Source: an uncultured Verrucomicrobiota bacterium
GTDB lineage: Bacteria; Verrucomicrobiota; Verrucomicrobiia; Limisphaerales; UBA9464
Direction: 5' to 3'
Length of the DNA: 14,078 bases
NCBI GenBank assembly: GCA_903864375.1
Contig: CAIPFS010000218.1
Span: 1-14,078 of the forward strand
Made by a program: the position numbers and the translations under genes. The notes beneath the pieces were generated by a model that was given only the letters and a program-made list of their open reading frames with translations, had not been told where the DNA came from and did not search any database. Within the stretch, counting starts at the first letter, position 1, and every line of letters begins with the position of its first letter. Below are positions 1 to 6,008 of this stretch, one piece after another.

Positions 1-1
1 G

Positions 2-1300
2 AATGCCGACGTGCTGATGACCCATGACGTTTGCGGTCCCGGGACGATTGGTGTGTTCCATCGCGAGTTCGGTCGTCAGGCGAAAGTCTGGGACCCCTCT
101 CGAGTGGTCATCATCCCTGACCATTACATTTTCACCGCCGATTCGAAATCCAACCGGAACGTCGACATCCTCCGGGAATTCGTCCGTGAACAGCAGATTC
201 CCTACTTTTACGACGTCATTGATGATCCCAATGGCTCCTGGAAATTTGACCCCAGCCAGGGCCTGTTGAATCGCCAGTACGGGTCGCAATACGCTGGCGT
301 CTGCCACACGGCTCTGCCCCAGAAAGGGCATACCCGCCCCGGCGAAATCTTGTTTGGGACCGATTCCCATACCTGCATGGCCGGGGCCTTCAACCAGTTC
401 GCCACCGGTATCGGAAATACCGACGCTGGATTTGTCATGGGGACCGGCAAACTGCTGATCAAAGTTCCGGAGACCATGCGTTTCCGTCTCGAAGGGAAAC
501 TTCAGCCGGGAGTGATGGCCAAGGACATCATCCTGCATATCATCGGAGAGATTGGCTTTGATGGAGCGACCTACCGGGCGATGCAGTTCGACGGTTCCGG
601 TGTGGCCAGTCTGTCGATGGACGACCGCATGACCATCGCCAATATGGCGATCGAGGCCGGCGGTAAGAATGGCATCTTTCCCTTCGACGCCCGCACCGCC
701 GAATACGTGGAGGCCCGGACCCGGCTGAACGGGACCCGTTCGACCTACGAACCGGTCGAAGTTGACGCCGATCAGACCACCATCGGCGAGTGGGTGATTG
801 ATTTGGACCGCCTGGAGCCGGTGGTCGCGTGCCATCCCGACCCGGGCAACCGCAAACAGGCCAAAGAATTGAGCCATGTGAAACTGGACCGTGCCTACAT
901 CGGCTCGTGCACGGGCGGCAAGACCAGTGACTTTGTCGAATTTGCACGGGTGATCCGGGGGCGCCGGGTGGTGATCGATACCTTTGGGGTACCTGCCACG
1001 CCGGAGATTGTCCATGATCTGCGACGCACCCGGTGGGGCGGGCGTACCGTTTGGGACATCCTGCTCGATGCCGGGGTGCAGATGACGGAAAACGCCGGCT
1101 GCGCTGCATGTCTCGGCGGACCGGTGGATACCTTCGGGCGGATGAACACGCCGATGAAATGCATCAGCGCCACCAACCGTAATTTCCCTGGGCGCATGGG
1201 GCACAAGGAATCGCAGGTTTTCCTCGCCAGCCCCGCCACGGTGGCTGCCAGCGCTCTCGCTGGGAAAATTGCGGACCCGAGGGAGTACCTCTCCAACTAA
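2..1300 (+). CDS. leuC: 3-isopropylmalate dehydratase large subunit (LeuC/homoaconitase type), 5' end missing
   Basis: This is an aconitase-superfamily Fe-S dehydratase. In leucine synthesis LeuC with a small subunit (LeuD) interconverts 2- and 3-isopropylmalate in the cytoplasm; related enzymes act on homoaconitate. The reading frame is open from the left edge, and the first visible residues (NADVLMTHDVCGPGTIG) are already conserved core, so the true start lies outside the window and roughly 30 residues are missing. In visible numbering the likely [4Fe-4S] ligands are Cys303 (GSCTGG), Cys367 and Cys370 (GCAAC). Other family blocks are GTDSHT, GNTDAGFVMGTGK, GATYRAM, EAGGKNGIFPFD and, near the end, NRNFPGRMGHKE. 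The total length suits bacterial LeuC of the homoaconitase-like subfamily. No small-subunit gene follows, so LeuD must be upstream or elsewhere. The family call is sure; the substrate (isopropylmalate or another C6/C7 acid) is inferred. Confidence 0.9.
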   Translation, partial: NADVLMTHDVCGPGTIGVFHREFGRQAKVWDPSRVVIIPDHYIFTADSKSNRNVDILREFVREQQIPYFYDVIDDPNGSWKFDPSQGLLNRQYGSQYAGVCHTALPQKGHTRPGEILFGTDSHTCMAGAFNQFATGIGNTDAGFVMGTGKLLIKVPETMRFRLEGKLQPGVMAKDIILHIIGEIGFDGATYRAMQFDGSGVASLSMDDRMTIANMAIEAGGKNGIFPFDARTAEYVEARTRLNGTRSTYEPVEVDADQTTIGEWVIDLDRLEPVVACHPDPGNRKQAKELSHVKLDRAYIGSCTGGKTSDFVEFARVIRGRRVVIDTFGVPATPEIVHDLRRTRWGGRTVWDILLDAGVQMTENAGCAACLGGPVDTFGRMNTPMKCISATNRNFPGRMGHKESQVFLASPATVAASALAGKIADPREYLSN

Positions 1301-1637
1301 TCGTTCCTGGTTGACAGGAGCGGGACAAAATCACCCGGGGGAATCGTGTCGAATGGGATGCGGTTCCCATTTTTGACCGGAAGGGGCGACGCGTCTTTTC
1401 GAACTGGGCGGGCCGCCTGTCCTCTTGGGCCGCCCGGTCGGGCCCTCGTACGTTTGGAGGGTTGAACTTCGGATTGCATCGCTTCCCGGGCGGCACCTTC
1501 CACCGGTGCTGTATTCAAGCTCGGGTGATCGTCCCCGAGGGGCTTTGGCCAGTCGGGCTCGAGTCGGATTGAGTTCGACATCGGCCTGAAACCGGGTTAG
1601 ACATCATGGTGAAAACCAATCTGGAACTGCGTCTCCC
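1301..1637. other. 337-base intergenic region without a supported gene
   Basis: Apart from the hairpin at its left end, this gap shows only weak structure. A GC-rich imperfect stem lies at 1406-1435 (GGGCGG with CCGCCC) and a short one at 1493-1509 (GCACC with GGTGC); neither is followed by T residues. TTGACA at 1311-1316 resembles a -35 box, but no -10 box stands at the right distance and it lies inside the hairpin. A 94-codon minus-strand frame (1297-1581) exists, but its arginine/proline-rich product resembles no family I know. The promoter of the 1638 gene should lie here, but I cannot place it. Confidence 0.5.
1302..1322 (+). terminator. Hairpin just after the leuC stop, possible transcript end
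   Basis: An inverted repeat begins two bases after the TAA of leuC. The arms CGTTCCTG and CAGGAGCG enclose a 5-base loop (GTTGA) and form an 8-bp stem with one G-U wobble. The bases after it (GGACAAAATC) contain no T-tract, so it does not fit a classic intrinsic terminator. It may stabilise the 3' end of the mRNA or support another mode of termination. The hairpin is seen in the sequence; the function is inferred. Confidence 0.35.
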
Positions 1638-4496
1638 ATGAAGTCCAGCTTTCGACCCATTTCACTGCTTCTCCCGACGGTACTTGCCGTGGGCTTTGCC
1701 ATCGTCGGAGCCCGGGCGGAGGTCCGGAAGGATGCCACCAACCATTGGGCGTTTCACCCGCCGGTCCGTCCGGTGGTTCCGACCCATTCTTCGTCGTCCT
1801 GGGATCGGAACGGGATTGATTATTTTGTGCGGGCGAAGCTCGAAAAGGAGGTCCTGACGCCTTCCACCGAGGCGGACAGGTCAACCTTGCTCCGTCGGTT
1901 GTACCTCGACCTCATCGGCCTGCCGCCGACACCTGCGGAAATCGACGCGTATTTGAACGATGCCTCGCCTGGGGCGTACGAGGCCGTTGTGGACCACCTC
2001 CTGGATTCTCCTCACTTCGGGGAACGCTGGGGTCGTCTCTGGCTCGACGCCGCCCGCTACGCTGATTCGGATGGTTTCGAAAAGGACAAGCCCCGGTTTG
2101 TCTGGGCTTACCGCGATTGGGTGGTGAATGCCTTGAATCGTGATCTGCCTTACGACCAGTTTGTGATCGAGCAATTGGCCGGTGATTTATTGCCGGATGC
2201 GACCGAACAGCAGCGGGTGGCAACCGGCTTCCTGCGCAATTCGATGTTGAATGAGGAGGGCGGTGTCGACCCGGAGCAATTCCGGATGGAATCGATGTTT
2301 GATCGGATGGATTGCCTTGGAAAAAGCGTGCTGGGTCTGACCATCCAATGTGCCCAGTGCCACAATCATAAATTTGATCCCATCACCCAGGAGGAATATT
2401 ACCGGCTGTTTGCCTTTCTGAACAACGACCACGAGGGCTCCATGGTCGCCTATCCCCCCAACGAACAGATGAAGGTGGCCAATCTGCGCCGGCAAATGCA
2501 GGATTTGGAGGAGGACCTTCGGCATCGGACGCCAGACTGGCGGACACGGATGAACGCCTGGGAGGATTCCGTGCGCACCAATCAGCCGGAATGGGTGGTG
2601 CTGCACGCCGAACACGAGGGGGAAAACGGAGAGCGCTTTTATCAGTATTCAGATGGCTCGATTCGGGCATCCAGTTATGCACCGACCCTTTGGACCGCCC
2701 ATTTTGTGGTCACCAATCTACCCGCTTCCGTCGGTGCCATCGGGGCATTCCGGCTGGAACAACTGACGGACCCCAATCTTCCCTGCAACGGCCCGGGGCG
2801 GTCGGTGAAGGGAATGTCTGCCTTGACCGAATTCCGGGTTGAACTTCGTGCATCTCCGGAGGACAAGGAGGCTCAGAAGGTCAAATTTGCCTCGGCAACC
2901 GCGGACTTCAGCAATCCGGAGAAGGAGTTGGAACCCGAGTTTGATGATCGGTCCGGCAAGAAGAGGACCTACGGCCCCGTGGCATTTGCCATCGACGGCA
3001 AGGAGGAAACCGCCTGGGGTATCGACGCGGGGCCCGGGCGTCGAAACCAACCTCGAAAAGCGGTATTTATCCCGGAACATCCGCTTGAACTTGGCAAGCC
3101 CACGGCAGTTCTTCATGTGTATTTGGAACAGAGTCACGGCGGCTGGAATTCCGACGATAATCAAAATCACAATCTCGGACGCTTCCGTTTGAGTGTGACC
3201 CAGGCGACCAACGCCGTGGCCGACCCCATTCCGGCCTCCGTCCGCGAAATTTTTAACATTGCCCGTGAGGAACGTTCCCCGGCCCAGGTGGCCGCCGTCT
3301 TCAGACAGTGGCGGACCACGGTTCCCGAATTTGCGTCGGTCAATGCGGAGATTGAGAACCTCTGGCGTGACTGGCCTGAAGGTACGCCGACTTCCACCCT
3401 CATTTCCCGGCATGGCATGGGTCCCGGGGAGGAGTTGCGGGAAACACGACTGTTGAAGCGGGGCGACTGGCTGAAGCCGGCGGACGTGGTCCAACCCGGG
3501 GTGCCCGCCGCCCTTCACTCATTACCGGCGGGTTCCGATTCCTCCCGGCTGACTCTGGCGCGCTGGCTGGTGGATAAACGATCACCCACCACCGCGCGGG
3601 TTTGTGTCAACCGCCTCTGGCAGGCTTATTTTGGGACGGGTCTGGTGGAAACCGCGGAGGATTTTGGGCTGCAAAGTCCTGAACCGTCACACCCGGAACT
3701 GCTTGATTGGCTGGCATGCGAGTTGATGGACAACCATTGGCAACTGAAGCGCCTGCACCGGTTGGTGGTTACCTCGGCGACCTATCGCCAAAGCTCCAAG
3801 GTGACTCCGGAACTGTATGAGAGGGACAAGTACAACCGTTTGCTCGCTCGCGGTCCGCGTTTCCGGGTGGATGCCGAGGTGGTCCGCGATATTGCCCTTT
3901 CAGCCAGTGGACTGCTCAACCCGGTTCTGGGCGGTCGGGGAGTCTATCCTCCCGCACCTGAATTCCTGTTCCAACCGCCCACCAGCTACGGTCCCAAAAC
4001 CTGGAAGGAGGAGGTGGGCGCCGAGCGGTATCGCCGCAGTCTTTATGTGTTCAAGTTCCGGTCGGTTCCCTATCCGGTTCTTGCTAATTTCGATGCACCC
4101 AACGGCGATTTCTCCTGCGTCCGTCGGAATCGTTCCAATACCCCGTTGCAGGCGTTGACCTCCCTGAATGAGGGGGTGTTCAACGAATGTGCCCGGGCGC
4201 TGGCCGGCATGGCCTTATCCCAGCCCGCCGCATCAGACGAAGAGCGGATATCGTCCGCCTTTCGCCGGGTGTTGGGACGCTGGCCAACGCCGGAGGAACG
4301 GGTCGACCTGCTGACCCTGTTGACCAGGGCGCATCAGCGCATTGCCGATGGCTGGATTTCTGCGGGAGAACTGGCGACAGGAAAATCGGAACTGCCGCGT
4401 CACCTGCCTCCCGGCACCACCCCCGCTCAACTGGCGGCATATACCGCTGTCTCCCGTGCGTTGTTGAATCTGGACGAGACCATCACCAAGGAGTGA
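1638..4496 (+). CDS. Secreted DUF1549/DUF1553 (PSCyt2/PSD1) protein
   Basis: A 952-residue exported protein of the planctomycete/verrucomicrobial PSCyt2-PSD1 type. Residues 1-27 form a Sec signal peptide (hydrophobic LLLPTVLAVGFAIVG, cleavage after ARA). DUF1549 spans about 57-265, with the family hallmarks LYLDLIGLPPTP, HFGERWGRLWLDAARYADSDG and CAQCHNHKFDP; Cys238, Cys241 and His242 form a CxxCH, a possible haem c site. A middle region (about 290-600) contains FAIDGKEETAWGID, reminiscent of a discoidin-like sugar-binding fold. DUF1553 (PSD1) covers about 632-905 (LARWLVDKRSPTTARV, VNRLWQAYFG, RRNRSNTPLQAL). Many relatives carry an extra N-terminal cytochrome domain (PSCyt1); here DUF1549 follows the signal peptide almost at once. 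The start was chosen for the signal peptide; no good Shine-Dalgarno precedes it. The DUF1501 gene follows 65 bases downstream, very likely in the same operon. The biochemical role is not established for the family. Confidence 0.93.
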   Translation: MKSSFRPISLLLPTVLAVGFAIVGARAEVRKDATNHWAFHPPVRPVVPTHSSSSWDRNGIDYFVRAKLEKEVLTPSTEADRSTLLRRLYLDLIGLPPTPAEIDAYLNDASPGAYEAVVDHLLDSPHFGERWGRLWLDAARYADSDGFEKDKPRFVWAYRDWVVNALNRDLPYDQFVIEQLAGDLLPDATEQQRVATGFLRNSMLNEEGGVDPEQFRMESMFDRMDCLGKSVLGLTIQCAQCHNHKFDPITQEEYYRLFAFLNNDHEGSMVAYPPNEQMKVANLRRQMQDLEEDLRHRTPDWRTRMNAWEDSVRTNQPEWVVLHAEHEGENGERFYQYSDGSIRASSYAPTLWTAHFVVTNLPASVGAIGAFRLEQLTDPNLPCNGPGRSVKGMSALTEFRVELRASPEDKEAQKVKFASATADFSNPEKELEPEFDDRSGKKRTYGPVAFAIDGKEETAWGIDAGPGRRNQPRKAVFIPEHPLELGKPTAVLHVYLEQSHGGWNSDDNQNHNLGRFRLSVTQATNAVADPIPASVREIFNIAREERSPAQVAAVFRQWRTTVPEFASVNAEIENLWRDWPEGTPTSTLISRHGMGPGEELRETRLLKRGDWLKPADVVQPGVPAALHSLPAGSDSSRLTLARWLVDKRSPTTARVCVNRLWQAYFGTGLVETAEDFGLQSPEPSHPELLDWLACELMDNHWQLKRLHRLVVTSATYRQSSKVTPELYERDKYNRLLARGPRFRVDAEVVRDIALSASGLLNPVLGGRGVYPPAPEFLFQPPTSYGPKTWKEEVGAERYRRSLYVFKFRSVPYPVLANFDAPNGDFSCVRRNRSNTPLQALTSLNEGVFNECARALAGMALSQPAASDEERISSAFRRVLGRWPTPEERVDLLTLLTRAHQRIADGWISAGELATGKSELPRHLPPGTTPAQLAAYTAVSRALLNLDETITKE

Positions 4497-4561
4497 GCCC
4501 GCGAACATCCCGCCGTTTTCCTTTCAGAGCTCCTGTCGCCCCAACCTTGACCGCTCCCCCA

Positions 4562-6007
4562 ATGCCCAACCGAATCAGCCATCTGGAACATGCCCGTGAG
4601 GCCCTGCGGCAAAACATCACCCGCCGCTGGTTTTTCAAGGAATGCGGCGTGGGGCTTGGCACCATCGCCCTCCATTCACTCCTCCAAAACTCTGTGACGG
4701 CAGCCACTTCGAGCGTGGCCAATCCGCTGGAGCCCCGTCCGGCCCCATTTTCGGGGAAGGCAAAGCGGGTCATTTATCTGTTCATGGCGGGTGCACCGAG
4801 TCACCTGGAGTTGTTCGACTACAAGCCACAATTGGCAAAGTTTAATGGTACAGTTCCACCGGCGGAATTACTCAAGGGTTACCGGGCGGCCTTCATCAAT
4901 CCCAATGCCACCCTGCTCGGACCCAAATTCAAGTTCGCCCGCCACGGTCAGAGTGGTCTGGAACTCTCGGAAGTCATACCGCATCTGGCTGGGGTGGCCG
5001 ATGACCTGACGGTGATCCGGTCGATGGCGACGGACGCCTTCAACCACGCCCCCGCCCAGATCTTCATGAACACGGGTTCCCAGCAGTTTGGGCGTCCCAG
5101 TTTCGGTTCCTGGGTGACCTATGGCCTGGGCAGTGAATCCATGGACCTGCCGGCGTATGTGGTGTTCAGCACTGGCGGAAAAGGCCCCAGCGGTGGGGCG
5201 TCAAACTGGGGCTCGGGTTTTTTGCCCACGGTTCACAACGGCGTGCTCTTTCGAAACGGGCCCGAACCGGTCCTTTATCTGAACAATCCGGCCGGGATGG
5301 ATGCGGTGCTCCAACGTGACACCCTGGATACGGTCCGCAGTCTCAACCAGCGTCACCTGGGCATCGTGGGTGATCCGGAAATCAGCACCCGGATTGCCTC
5401 ATATGAGATGGCGTACCGGATGCAGACCAGCGCCCCCGATTTGATGGACCTGTCCCGGGAATCCCGGGAAACCCTGGAGCTTTACGGTGCGGAGCCCGGC
5501 AAAACCTCCTTTGCCAACGCCTGCCTGCTGGCGCGCCGGCTGGTGGAGCGCGGAACCCGGTTTGTCCAGATTTTCCATGAATCCTGGGACCACCATGGAG
5601 GTTTGACCGGTGGATTAAAGGCCGAGTGCGGCAAGACCGACCGGGCAAGTGCCGCCCTGATCAAGGATCTGAAACAACGCGGTTTGCTGGACGACACGAT
5701 CGTCATCTGGGGTGGAGAATTCGGCCGAACACCCATGGTCCAGGGGGGTGATGATGGTCGTGACCATCATCCCAATGCCTTTTCCATGTGGGTCGCCGGC
5801 GGTGGCTTCAAGCCGGGCATCGCGTTTGGCGAATCCGATGATTTTGGATTCAACGCCGTCAAGGACCGGGTCCATGTTCATGACCTGCATGCCACTTTGC
5901 TGCATCAACTGGGCTTCAATCACGAAAAACTGACCTATCGATTCCAAGGCCGGGACTTCCGGCTGACGGACGTTTTTGGCGAGGTGGTCCCCGGTCTTCT
6001 GGCGTAA
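4562..6007 (+). CDS. Tat-exported DUF1501 (sulfatase-like fold) protein
   Basis: A 481-residue DUF1501 protein, a family distantly related to the alkaline phosphatase/sulfatase superfamily and usually encoded next to PSD1 proteins. The frame stays open upstream into the previous gene, but the ATG at 4562 is the sensible start: it gives family length and places a twin-arginine signal (TRRWFFK, residues 20-26) before a hydrophobic stretch (GVGLGTIALHSLL) and a likely cut near residue 48. The conserved core begins with KAKRVIYLFMAGAPSHLELFD. Later hallmarks are FNHAPAQIFMNTG, GRPSFGSWVTYGLGS, a GGEFGRTP block and GRDHHPNAFSMWVAGGG, whose Asp and His residues may bind metal. The C-terminus FQGRDFRLTDVFG is typical. 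Tat export suggests folding before transport, perhaps with a metal cofactor. It probably acts with the upstream PSD1 protein outside the cytoplasm. Family assignment is secure; substrate unknown. Confidence 0.94.
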   Translation: MPNRISHLEHAREALRQNITRRWFFKECGVGLGTIALHSLLQNSVTAATSSVANPLEPRPAPFSGKAKRVIYLFMAGAPSHLELFDYKPQLAKFNGTVPPAELLKGYRAAFINPNATLLGPKFKFARHGQSGLELSEVIPHLAGVADDLTVIRSMATDAFNHAPAQIFMNTGSQQFGRPSFGSWVTYGLGSESMDLPAYVVFSTGGKGPSGGASNWGSGFLPTVHNGVLFRNGPEPVLYLNNPAGMDAVLQRDTLDTVRSLNQRHLGIVGDPEISTRIASYEMAYRMQTSAPDLMDLSRESRETLELYGAEPGKTSFANACLLARRLVERGTRFVQIFHESWDHHGGLTGGLKAECGKTDRASAALIKDLKQRGLLDDTIVIWGGEFGRTPMVQGGDDGRDHHPNAFSMWVAGGGFKPGIAFGESDDFGFNAVKDRVHVHDLHATLLHQLGFNHEKLTYRFQGRDFRLTDVFGEVVPGLLA

Positions 6008-6008
6008 A

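Noticed and set aside
540..1109. 189-codon minus-strand frame inside leuC
   Set aside because: Shadow of a well-conserved enzyme; composition is Arg/Ser/Pro-rich as expected for an antisense frame.
1311..1316. TTGACA as a -35 promoter box
   Set aside because: No -10 hexamer at 16-18 bases, and it forms part of the post-leuC hairpin.
1297..1581. 94-codon minus-strand frame in the gap after leuC
   Set aside because: Arg/Pro-rich product with no recognisable motif, no Shine-Dalgarno sequence, and its end overlaps the leuC stop; looks like a chance frame in GC-rich DNA.
4187..4561. Upstream extension of the DUF1501 frame overlapping the PSD1 gene
   Set aside because: The extension is antisense-free but out of frame with PSD1, unlike protein, and would bury the Tat signal; ATG 4562 gives the family length.
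5453..5470. 9-bp tandem repeat TCCCGGGAA x2 as a mobile or variable element
   Set aside because: It is short, in frame (Ser-Arg-Glu twice), and inside an ordinary coding region; chance is sufficient.
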